This document shows positions 1 through 8,510 of a stretch of DNA of 15,192 nt, piece by piece; the stretch's first letter is position 1, and every line of letters begins with the position of its first letter. The position numbers were made by a program, and so were the translations under genes. The notes under the pieces are model-generated. The model did no database searches, was not told where the DNA came from, and worked only from the letters and a program-made list of their open reading frames with translations. This stretch comes from Agromyces sp. (GTDB taxonomy: Bacteria > Actinomycetota > Actinomycetes > Actinomycetales > Microbacteriaceae), in contig JAPSJU010000025.1 of assembly GCA_031178025.1 (NCBI GenBank), positions 1 through 15,192 of the forward strand, in the 5' to 3' direction.

Positions 1-95
1 GCCGTCACGGTCACCTGCAGGATCGCCGGGACCGAGTCGAGCAGCCGGCGCCAGCCCTCCGAGAACCTCCCGGTGAGCCCGCCGGCCGCCCTCAC
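1..95 (-). CDS. Start of an unrecognised gene, possibly a FUSC-type membrane protein (partial)
   Basis: Only the first 31 codons are in the window. A GTG at 95-93 shares bases with the TGA of the folate-binding protein gene (stop 94-92), a classic 4-base GTGA overlap, so this gene is almost certainly translated by coupling and belongs to the same operon. The visible residues contain a basic stretch (GRFSEGWRRLL) followed by a hydrophobic start (SVPAILQVTVTA), as at the cytoplasmic edge of a first membrane helix. FUSC/aromatic-acid exporter family proteins often begin this way, but 31 residues cannot settle it. The reading frame stays open to the window edge. I am fairly sure a gene starts here and unsure what it encodes. 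Confidence 0.5.
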   Translation of the reverse strand, partial: MRAAGGLTGRFSEGWRRLLDSVPAILQVTVT

Positions 96-1252
96 TTGCG
101 GACGCCGAGCCGGGGCAGCCTCGGCACGTCGACCGCCGCGCCGGCGTCGGCCGGAACGATCTCGACCTGTGCGGCCGCGACCTCGGTGCCGTGACTCTCG
201 ACGATGAGGGTCAGGCTCGCCGGAACCTGTCGTTTGATCAGCGCGAGCGCGACCGGCCCGAGTTCGTGATGGATGGCGCTGGAGGTGATGTGTCCCACGT
301 GCCGGCGCTCGGGCGCCTCGCCCCGCTCCGCCTCCGGGCGCACCTTCTCCCCCACGACCACGTCTCCCGGAGCCGGGAGCACCGTGTCGCTGCCGTCGAG
401 GTGCAGGAGCACGAGCCGCCGGGGTGGACGCCCGAGGTTCAGCACCTTCGCGACCGTCTCCTGGCCCCGGTAGCATCCCTTGCCGAGGTCGACGGCACTC
501 TGCAGCCAGTCGAGCTCATGCGGGATCGACTTCTCGTCGACCTCCGTGGCGAGCCGCGGACGCCACGCCGCGATGCGCAGCGCCTCGGAGGCGAGGGAGC
601 CGGCCGCCGTCGCGCGCCCCTCGCGCACTGCTGCAGCCGCCTCGGCGAGCGCCGCCCTGCTCACGATGCGTTCCACGAAGTGCCATGACGAGGCCGGATG
701 GCCATCGGCCGCGGCGTATCGATGGGCGCCGGGTGCGGGCGACGACGACCACGGGTCGAGCCAGTCGAGCGCGACGCCGTTGGGCGCCGCGGCGGGAGTG
801 GCGGCATCGAGCGCCGCACCGGCCATCGCCCCGAGCACCCCGTACTCCGCCGAGCGGTCGGCCACCTCGACGCGGAGCATGAACCGCATGCGATCGAGCC
901 ACGTGGTGAGGGGCGCGGCGTCGGCGCCCTCGGTGATCATCCACGCGGTCGCGCCGTCGTCGACGAGGTGCACGACGTGTTCGATCCGGCCCGAGGCGTC
1001 GAGGAAGAGCGCTTCCGCGGCGACGCCGGGCGCGAGGCGATCGAGCGCCTGGCTCGCCATCGAGTGCAGCCAGCTGAGCCGATCGGGGCCGCTCACCGTC
1101 ACGATGCCGCGATTGGAGAGGTCGACGATCGCCGTGCCGCCTTCGAGCTTGCGTTGCTCGACGTTCGGATTGCCGTAGTGGCCGGGTACGCCGGCGTCGA
1201 CGCCCTCGGCGGGGACGGCCCCGGCGAGGGCGAGGAACGGGGAGGCGGACAT
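92..1252 (-). CDS. ygfZ: YgfZ/GcvT-like folate-binding protein
   Basis: The product is 386 residues. The YgfZ signature KGCYRGQE lies at residues 258-265 with the conserved Cys260, followed by the beta-barrel-like C-terminal domain. The N-terminal part (about 30-130) has the GcvT-like pattern GIVTVSGPDRLSWLHSMASQ. YgfZ proteins bind tetrahydrofolate and support iron-sulphur cluster enzymes such as MiaB in the cytoplasm; they are not the glycine-cleavage T protein itself. I chose the ATG at 1252 because it overlaps the stop of the upstream FABP-family gene by one base (TGATG) and has GAAGG seven bases upstream. The frame stays open further upstream, but that stretch is the shadow of the neighbour. 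The next gene overlaps its stop (GTGA). Family assignment is firm; the exact client enzyme cannot be read from sequence. Confidence 0.92.
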   Translation of the reverse strand: MSASPFLALAGAVPAEGVDAGVPGHYGNPNVEQRKLEGGTAIVDLSNRGIVTVSGPDRLSWLHSMASQALDRLAPGVAAEALFLDASGRIEHVVHLVDDGATAWMITEGADAAPLTTWLDRMRFMLRVEVADRSAEYGVLGAMAGAALDAATPAAAPNGVALDWLDPWSSSPAPGAHRYAAADGHPASSWHFVERIVSRAALAEAAAAVREGRATAAGSLASEALRIAAWRPRLATEVDEKSIPHELDWLQSAVDLGKGCYRGQETVAKVLNLGRPPRRLVLLHLDGSDTVLPAPGDVVVGEKVRPEAERGEAPERRHVGHITSSAIHHELGPVALALIKRQVPASLTLIVESHGTEVAAAQVEIVPADAGAAVDVPRLPRLGVRK

Positions 1253-1860
1253 CAGTCGACCTTCGCCAGCCGCGCGGAGGCGTGCGTGCGCAGGTCCTGC
1301 CCGAGCGCGGCGATGTCCCATGCCCAGAGCAGGTGTCCGTCGACGAGCCCGTAGAGGCGCGTCGCGGCCGCGTAGTCCTTTGCGCCGGCGGTGCGCATCA
1401 CGGCGTCGGTGGCGAGGTCGATGCGCGGACCCTTCACCTGGCCGAGGTAGAGCTCCGTGACCCCGCCGGGATGGACGAGCGACACCTCGAGGTCGAAGCC
1501 GCCGTCGGCGTTGCGCAGCGTCTCGACGGACTCGGCGTCGGGATACGGCGGCGCCCCCACGGCCGGCAGCAGGGCGGGACCGGGGTCGCCGTCGCGCAGT
1601 TCGCGCTCGATGCGCCAGTACCCCGTCTCGGTGGTGAGCGGCCTGGGGTCGCCGTCGGGCTCGTCGGGGAAGAGCCACGTGTACGAGGTGTAGTTCAGGT
1701 GGGACATCCCGTCATGGCTGAAGCTCACGCGCTGGCCGAACTCGTGGGTGATGGACCCGTCGCCGACCTTGTAGTCGATCACGCCCGACCCCTCCCAGAC
1801 CCCGATGAGCCAGGAGAGCGGGACGAGCTCGGCAGGAAGGCCGACAGGCAGCTCGATCAT
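1252..1860 (-). CDS. FABP-family / nitrobindin-like beta-barrel protein
   Basis: The product is 202 residues with the N-terminal GxWxGxG motif (GVWEGSG, residues 20-26) and a C-terminal His193 (RTHASARL). In nitrobindin-like proteins these mark the 10-stranded barrel and the proximal haem ligand. Known relatives, such as Mycobacterium tuberculosis Rv0813c and Rv2717c, bind haem or fatty-acid-like ligands, with proposed roles in NO or peroxynitrite handling. The start is set at ATG 1860, giving MIELPVGLP; a longer in-frame extension would run into the upstream small gene. It begins 4 nt after the stop of the 38-residue membrane protein and its stop overlaps ygfZ by one base, so the three are probably one transcript. 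Being next to a folate-binding, Fe-S-linked protein fits a redox role, but that is inference. Confidence 0.88.
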   Translation of the reverse strand: MIELPVGLPAELVPLSWLIGVWEGSGVIDYKVGDGSITHEFGQRVSFSHDGMSHLNYTSYTWLFPDEPDGDPRPLTTETGYWRIERELRDGDPGPALLPAVGAPPYPDAESVETLRNADGGFDLEVSLVHPGGVTELYLGQVKGPRIDLATDAVMRTAGAKDYAAATRLYGLVDGHLLWAWDIAALGQDLRTHASARLAKVD

Positions 1861-1864
1861 GCGC

Positions 1865-1981
1865 TCAGCGCTGCCCCCGGAACAGCTTGTACACGACGAC
1901 TCCGCTGATGTACGCGATCGCGAGGCTCGCAAGGCCGAGCAGACCGATGTAGAAGAGTTCGAGGGCGAGCAGCTGCGACAT
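1865..1981 (-). CDS. Small single-pass membrane protein, 38 residues
   Basis: ATG at 1981 to TGA at 1865-1867 gives 38 residues: a hydrophobic segment (about residues 4-31, rich in Leu, Ile, Ala) followed by the basic tail YKLFRGQR. It reads as one membrane helix with the C-terminus probably inside. Support for a real gene: it fills the gap exactly, stops 4 nt before the FABP-family start, and a TAGACT box lies 6 nt before its ATG, as in leaderless actinobacterial genes. I do not recognise a family. It could anchor or modulate a partner encoded in the same operon; that is inference. Confidence 0.68.
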   Translation of the reverse strand: MSQLLALELFYIGLLGLASLAIAYISGVVVYKLFRGQR

Positions 1982-1987
1982 GCCGCA

Positions 1988-1993
1988 AGTCTA
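1988..1993 (-). promoter_or_regulatory. Candidate -10 box of a leaderless promoter
   Basis: On the minus strand TAGACT is followed by six bases and then the ATG of the 38-residue protein gene. This spacing would start the transcript at or next to the ATG, the usual leaderless layout in actinobacteria. No good -35 hexamer is seen 17-18 bp upstream. It would drive the small membrane protein, FABP-family, ygfZ operon, and sits 5 bp past the stop of the preceding gene. Confidence 0.4.
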
Positions 1994-1998
1994 CCCGC

Positions 1999-2328
1999 TC
2001 AGGACACGCTCACCGGCGCCACGATCGCCGCCGCGACGCCGATCACGACGACCGCTCCGGCGACGCTCGCCGCGGCGCGATCGACGAACCCCGCGGGCCG
2101 TCGGGACGCGAGCTGCACGGCCAGGGCACCGATGACGGATGCCGCGAGCACGATGCCGAGCGCGCCGAACACTTCGAGCGGCCCACCGTCGCCGAACCAC
2201 TCGTCCGTGCCCGAGTAGGCCAGGGCCACGACGATGGCCGCACCGATGACCGAGATCGCCCACACGAGCACGACGCCCGACCGGCCCGCCGTCGTCTCAG
2301 AACCCGCGTCCATCGTCTCCCCGTTCAC
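1999..2328 (-). CDS. Small integral membrane protein with three predicted helices
   Basis: The product is 109 residues from the GTG at 2328, or 104 from the ATG at 2313. Three hydrophobic stretches are visible at about residues 17-40, 50-72 and 84-107, joined by a short acidic loop (GTDEWFGDGGP) and a basic loop (QLASRRP). Neither start has an ideal ribosome site: the ATG has GGGGAG only 3 nt upstream and the GTG has none, so the start is uncertain. I recognise no family. It is transcribed divergently from glnR, with only about 60 bp between the two starts, and its stop lies just before the promoter of the next minus-strand operon. Confidence 0.72.
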   Translation of the reverse strand: MNGETMDAGSETTAGRSGVVLVWAISVIGAAIVVALAYSGTDEWFGDGGPLEVFGALGIVLAASVIGALAVQLASRRPAGFVDRAAASVAGAVVVIGVAAAIVAPVSVS

Positions 2329-2336
2329 GTCGCACG

Positions 2337-2350
2337 GCCGGACCTCCGGC
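2337..2350. promoter_or_regulatory. Inverted repeat between divergent starts, upstream of glnR
   Basis: A perfect 6+6 inverted repeat, GCCGGA-CC-TCCGGC, lies in the 63-bp spacer between the divergent membrane protein gene and glnR, ending 6 bp before a TAGTAT box. Its position suits an operator or an autoregulatory site, but 6-bp arms also arise by chance in DNA this GC-rich. It does not match the GlnR box. Confidence 0.3.
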
Positions 2351-2356
2351 GTCCCG

Positions 2357-2362
2357 TAGTAT
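2357..2362 (+). promoter_or_regulatory. Candidate -10 box for glnR
   Basis: TAGTAT fits the TAnnnT actinobacterial -10 pattern and would start a transcript near position 2369, leaving a short leader that contains the GGAGG ribosome site at 2381-2385. No clear -35 hexamer is present 17 bp upstream. Confidence 0.35.
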
Positions 2363-2391
2363 TGACCGCACCTTACTACTGGAGGGTGTGC

Positions 2392-3081
2392 GTGGCGCAG
2401 CTGCTGATCCTGTCGCCGGCGGCCAACGATGACGTTCTCCCGGCGCTGTCACTACTGACTCACCGAACGCGGATCATTCCCGCTTCGCCTGAGCAGCTGG
2501 TCAGGGCGCCCGAATCCGACCTCGTCTTCCTGGACGCCCGCACGAACCTCGCCGGCGCGAAGGCGCTGTCCCAGATCCTCCGCACCACGGGCCTCTCGGT
2601 TCCGCTCATCCTCATCGTCACGGAGGGCGGCCTCACGGCCGTCACTCCGGACTGGGGTGTCGACGACGTCGTGATCGAGGGCGCCGGGCCGGCCGAGCTC
2701 GACGCGCGCATCCGGCTGGCGATCGGGCGGGCGCAGTCGGCCCTGCCGGCGGAGCGCATCCAGACCTCGGGCGTCGTCATCGACGAGGCCAGCTACTCGG
2801 CGAAGGTGCACGGTCGCACGCTCGACCTGACGTACAAGGAGTTCGAACTCCTGCGGTTCCTCGCCGCGCACCCCTCGAGGGTCTTCACCAGGGAGCAACT
2901 GCTCAGCGAGGTGTGGGGGTACGACTACTTCGGCGGCACGCGCACGGTCGACGTGCATGTCCGCCGACTGCGGGCGAAGCTCGGCGACCTCGACAGCCTG
3001 ATCGGCACGGTGCGCAACGTGGGCTACCGCTTCAACGTGCACGAGGAAGACGACCAGGGCGCACCGGTTACCGCACGTTAA
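2392..3081 (+). CDS. glnR: GlnR-type OmpR-family nitrogen response regulator
   Basis: The product is 229 residues. An N-terminal atypical receiver (about 1-110) carries a single conserved Asp48 in LDARTNL, but lacks the usual acidic pair and has the GlnR-typical stretch VTEGGLTAVTPDWGVDD. A winged-helix DNA-binding domain follows (about 128-222, containing EVWGYDYFGGTRTVDVHVRRLRAK, written here in part: key residues W-G-Y-D-Y-F and R-T-V-D-V-H). GlnR is the global nitrogen regulator of actinobacteria and is known as an orphan regulator without a partner kinase; none is adjacent here. I chose GTG 2392 because GGAGG at 2381-2385 is 6 nt upstream; the GTG at 2386 would touch it. It lies 45 bp before ppk1. 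In relatives I recall, mshD often sits between glnR and the phosphate genes; it is absent here. Confidence 0.88.
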   Translation: MAQLLILSPAANDDVLPALSLLTHRTRIIPASPEQLVRAPESDLVFLDARTNLAGAKALSQILRTTGLSVPLILIVTEGGLTAVTPDWGVDDVVIEGAGPAELDARIRLAIGRAQSALPAERIQTSGVVIDEASYSAKVHGRTLDLTYKEFELLRFLAAHPSRVFTREQLLSEVWGYDYFGGTRTVDVHVRRLRAKLGDLDSLIGTVRNVGYRFNVHEEDDQGAPVTAR

Positions 3082-3126
3082 CGTCGGCAACACCGCCGCC
3101 GCACACGGCGATGGCATGATGAGTGG

Positions 3127-5300
<2,174 letters not shown>

Positions 5301-5304
<4 letters not shown>

Positions 5305-6236
5305 CGACGGCGGTCTACGCCGCGGGCGCGGTGTGCTGGCGCTTCATCGAGGGCAAGCTGCACGTGCTCGTCATCCACCGCACGATCCATGGCGATGTCA
5401 CGATCCCGAAGGGCAAGGTGGATCCCGGCGAGTCGCTCCCCCGCACCGCGGTGCGGGAGATCGCCGAGGAGACCGGCCTCGACATCGCGCTCGGCGTGCC
5501 GCTCGGCGTCTCGCGGTACCCGCTGCCGAGCGGCCGCGAGAAGATCGTGCACTACTGGGCGGCCGAGGTCGGCGACCGGGCCATGCAGCGTTCGACGTTC
5601 AAGCCGAACGCGGAGGTCGCCGCCCTCGAGTGGGTCACGATCAAGCGAGCGCGCACGCACCTCAGCTATGCGCCCGACGTCGAGATCCTCGAGCAGTTCG
5701 CCAAGCTGGTCGACCAGGGCATCACCCGCACGTTCGCGCTCCTGCTCGTGCGGCACGGCAAGGCGGTGTCACGCCATGAATGGACGGGACCGGATGCCGC
5801 GAGACCGCTGTCGGAACGCGGCGTGAAGCAGGCCGCCGCGCTCGTCGACGCCCTCACCCCGTGGCGGCCGAAACGCATCGTCTCGAGCCCTGCCGTGCGC
5901 TGCGTGACGACCGTGGCGCCCCTCTCCGCCGCGACGGGCGTGCCGATCAAGCGCGCTGCCGGCGTGAGCCAGGAGTCGTGGGAGGCCGGCGACGACGAGG
6001 TGCGGCGCACGGTCGGCAAGCGCGTGCGCTCGGGGAAGACCGCGGTGATCTGCAGCCACGGCCCGGTGCTGCCGGAGATCGTGCGCGAGATCGCGCTCGC
6101 CACCGCGACACCGCTCGGTTCCTACGTGACGGATGCCGCAGGCCTGGAGCCCGGCGCCTTCAGCGTCGCCCACCTCTCGGCCACGAATTCCGGTTCCGGC
6201 ATCATCGCGATCGAGACGCACGCGCCGCGCGCATGA
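5301..6236 (+). CDS. mutT1: MutT1-like Nudix hydrolase fused to a histidine phosphatase domain
   Basis: The product is 311 residues with two domains. A Nudix hydrolase (about 1-140) has a complete Nudix box at residues 38-60 (G38, E44, R52-E53, E56-E57, G59). A histidine-phosphatase (phosphoglycerate-mutase-like) domain (about 145-300) carries R151-H152-G153 and a second His253 in CSHGP. The mycobacterial relative MutT1 hydrolyses 8-oxo-dGTP and 8-oxo-GTP to the diphosphate and also cleaves diadenosine polyphosphates; the C-terminal domain is thought to carry further phosphatase action. The start is TTG 5301, inside the ppk1 stop (TTGA), with GGGGAAG about 5 nt upstream, so translation is coupled to ppk1. 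Both catalytic sets look intact. The pairing with PPK suggests linked polyphosphate and nucleotide turnover; that part is inference. Confidence 0.92.
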
Positions 6237-6261
6237 GGCGCATCCGGAGCCGACAGCCCTC

Positions 6262-6283
6262 GTTCACCTCCCGTTTACCGTTG
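6262..6283 (+). promoter_or_regulatory. PHO box (PhoP operator) upstream of pstS
   Basis: Two direct units spaced exactly 11 bp apart, GTTCACC at 6262 and GTTTACC at 6273, match the actinobacterial PHO box (11-bp direct repeats beginning GTTCACC), where PhoP dimers bind under phosphate limitation. It lies 94 bp before the pstS start. The second unit overlaps a small inverted repeat, TTAC-CGTT-GTAA (6275-6286). A weak TAGCGT at 6311-6316 could be the -10 box. Confidence 0.72.
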
Positions 6284-6376
6284 TAACGGAAGCTCGTAAG
6301 GCACGCGGCTTAGCGTCGCAGGCGGGTCGGCACCGGCCCCACACCCTGCATTCGAAAACCCCGGAAGGGAATTCAC

Positions 6377-7471
6377 GTGAACCTCAAGCGTTTCGGCGTG
6401 CCCGCCGTCATCGCCGTCACCACGGCGATCGCGCTCAGCTCCTGCGCCTCCAACGAGGGCGGCGGCGCCGCTCCCGAGGAGTCGGCATCGACGCTCTCGG
6501 GCAACCTCGTCGGCGCGGGCGCCTCCTCGCAGGACGCCGCCCAGCAGTCCTGGATCGCCGGTTTCCAGACGGCCAACCCCGACGTCACCATCGACTACGA
6601 CCCCTCCGGTTCGGGTGCCGGTCGTGAGACCTTCCTCGAGGGCGCCAGCGACTTCGCCGGTTCCGACCGTGCGTTCACCGACGAGGAGATCGGCGCCGGC
6701 GGCTTCCAGGCGTGCGCCCCCGACTCGAGCATCATCGAGCTCCCCCTCTACATCTCGCCGATCGCCGTCATCTTCAACCTCGAGGGCGTCGACACGCTCA
6801 ACCTCGACGCGGCGACGATCGCCGGCATCTTCGCCGGCACGATCACGAACTGGAACGACCCGGCCATCGCCGCGTCGAACGAGGACGTCGAGCTGCCCGA
6901 CCTCGCGATCACCCCCGTGCACCGTTCGGACGACTCGGGCACCACCGAGAACTTCACGGAGTACCTGGGCGCCGCTGCATCCGACGTCTGGACCTGGGAA
7001 GCCGACGGCGTCTGGCCGTTCGAGGGCGGCGAGGCCGCTCAGGGCACCTCGGGCGTCGTCGACGCGGTGACCAACGGCACCGGAACCATCGGCTACGCCG
7101 ACGCTTCGCGCGCCGGTGACCTCGGCACCGTCGCGGTCAAGGTGGGCGACGAGTTCGTGCCCTACTCGCCCGAGGCCGCTGCCGCCATCGTCGACGCCTC
7201 GCCGTTCGCCGAGGGCCGCGCCGAGGGCGACCTCGCCATCGAGATCGACCGCACCTCGGAAGAGGCCGGCGTCTACCCGATCGTGCTCGTGAGCTACCTC
7301 ATCGCCTGCGGCCAGTACGCCGACCCGGCCAACGTCGAGCTCGTGAAGGCCTACCTCGGCTACATCGCCAGCGAGGACGGCCAGACCGTCGCCGCCGAGG
7401 ATGCCGGCTCCGCCCCCATCTCGGACACCCTCCGCGAGAAGGTCGTGGCTGCGATCGACTCGATCCAGTAG
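6377..7471 (+). CDS. pstS: Phosphate ABC transporter substrate-binding lipoprotein PstS
   Basis: The product is 364 residues. A lipoprotein signal peptide ends in the lipobox LSSC with Cys23 as the lipidated residue, so it is anchored on the outer face of the membrane. The mature protein shows PstS phosphate-binding elements: GAGASSQDAAQQSW, then PSGSGAGRETF, and later HRSDDSGTTENFTEYL. Start GTG 6377 follows GGAAGGGA (6363-6370) at 6 nt. The gene is preceded by a PHO box and followed, after a 100-bp spacer with a large stem-loop, by pstC. It should be induced by phosphate starvation. Codon use is strongly biased to C-ending codons, as in highly expressed genes. Confidence 0.96.
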   Translation: MNLKRFGVPAVIAVTTAIALSSCASNEGGGAAPEESASTLSGNLVGAGASSQDAAQQSWIAGFQTANPDVTIDYDPSGSGAGRETFLEGASDFAGSDRAFTDEEIGAGGFQACAPDSSIIELPLYISPIAVIFNLEGVDTLNLDAATIAGIFAGTITNWNDPAIAASNEDVELPDLAITPVHRSDDSGTTENFTEYLGAAASDVWTWEADGVWPFEGGEAAQGTSGVVDAVTNGTGTIGYADASRAGDLGTVAVKVGDEFVPYSPEAAAAIVDASPFAEGRAEGDLAIEIDRTSEEAGVYPIVLVSYLIACGQYADPANVELVKAYLGYIASEDGQTVAAEDAGSAPISDTLREKVVAAIDSIQ

Positions 7472-7477
7472 TAGGTT

Positions 7478-7524
7478 CGTGCCCGACCCCGAAGGTTCCG
7501 CGGAACTCGACGGGGTCGGGCACG
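7478..7524 (+). terminator. Large stem-loop between pstS and pstC (partial terminator or RNA-stabilising hairpin)
   Basis: Arms 7478-7491 (CGTGCCCGACCCCG) and 7511-7524 (CGGGGTCGGGCACG) form a perfect 14-bp stem. The loop itself contains the palindrome GTTCCGCGGAAC (7495-7506), which can form a 4-bp inner stem. It begins 6 nt past the pstS stop and no T-run follows, so complete termination is doubtful. Such hairpins after a binding-protein gene often give more of that transcript than of the permease genes, by attenuation or by blocking 3' decay. Confidence 0.7.
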
Positions 7525-7571
7525 GCCGTGTCCTCACCCCCCACACCGACCCGACTCGAGGATTGCGCCAC

Positions 7572-8510
7572 ATGAGCACCGCAACAACCGCGATCAAGGC
7601 GAAACAGCGACCCGGCGACCGCGTCTTCTCGGCATCCGCCGTCTTCGCCGGCTCGATGATCCTCGTGACCCTCGCCGCCGTCGCCCTCTTCCTCATCGTG
7701 CAGAGCCTGCCCGCGCTCGTCGCCACGAACGAGGAAGCCTCCATCCTCCCCGACAACTTCTGGTCGTACGTCGGCCCGCTGGTGTTCGGCACCGTCTGGG
7801 CTGCCGCACTCGCGCTGCTCATGGCCCTGCCCGTGTCGATCGGGATCGCGCTCTTCATCTCGCACTACGCCCCCCGCCGGCTGGCGTCGGTGCTCGGCTA
7901 CATCGTCGACCTGCTCGCGGCCGTGCCGTCGGTCGTCTTCGGCCTCTGGGGCATCGGAGTGCTCGCACCGGCCGTGCAGCCCATCTACACCTGGCTCGTC
8001 GACAACATGGGCTGGTTCCCGCTCTTCTCCGGACCCGTCTCGGGCACCGGTCGCACCATCCTCACCGCGGCCGTCGTGCTCGCGGTGATGATCCTTCCGA
8101 TCATGACCGCCATCAGCCGTGAGGTCTTCCTGCAGACCCCCGTGCTCCACGAGGAGGCGGCGCTCGCCCTCGGTGCGACTCGCTGGGAGATGATCCGCAC
8201 GGCGGTGCTGCCGTTCGGTCGCTCCGGCATCATCTCGGCCTCCGTCCTCGGCCTCGGCCGTGCGCTCGGCGAGACGATGGCGGTGGCCATGGTGCTCTCC
8301 GCCACCGGCGCGCTGAGCTTCCAGCTGCTCACCTCGGTCAACCCGTCGACCATCGCGGCCAACATCGCGCTGAGCTTCCCCGAGGCCTACGGCATGAACG
8401 TCAACGTCCTCATCGCCACGGGCCTCATCCTCTTCATCGTGACCTTCGCGGTCAATGCGTTCGCCCGCTGGATCGTCAGCCGTCGCAAGGAATTCTCGGG
8501 AGCCAACTGA
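7572..8510 (+). CDS. pstC: Phosphate ABC transporter permease PstC
   Basis: The product is 312 residues, a normal length for PstC, with about six membrane helices beginning at residues 24-45. The permease coupling loop that docks on the ATPase is clear: EEAALALGATRWEMIRTAVLP at about 194-214, the EAA motif, with the PstC-typical GRALGETMAVAMV immediately after. With PstA it forms the membrane channel for phosphate import. ATG 7572 was chosen because GAGGA (7558-7562) lies 9 nt upstream; the frame is open further back through the stem-loop, which I regard as non-coding. Its TGA overlaps the pstA ATG by one base (TGATG at 8508-8512), indicating translational coupling and equal amounts of the two permeases. 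Confidence 0.95.
   Translation: MSTATTAIKAKQRPGDRVFSASAVFAGSMILVTLAAVALFLIVQSLPALVATNEEASILPDNFWSYVGPLVFGTVWAAALALLMALPVSIGIALFISHYAPRRLASVLGYIVDLLAAVPSVVFGLWGIGVLAPAVQPIYTWLVDNMGWFPLFSGPVSGTGRTILTAAVVLAVMILPIMTAISREVFLQTPVLHEEAALALGATRWEMIRTAVLPFGRSGIISASVLGLGRALGETMAVAMVLSATGALSFQLLTSVNPSTIAANIALSFPEAYGMNVNVLIATGLILFIVTFAVNAFARWIVSRRKEFSGAN

Noticed and set aside
2324..2334. GTTCACGTCGC as a PHO box unit near glnR
   Set aside because: There is no second unit 11 bp away on either side, so it lacks the repeat that defines a PHO box.
6275..7858. 527-codon minus-strand frame across pstS and the start of pstC
   Set aside because: Shadow of pstS; it also crosses the non-coding stem-loop and has no recognisable protein features.
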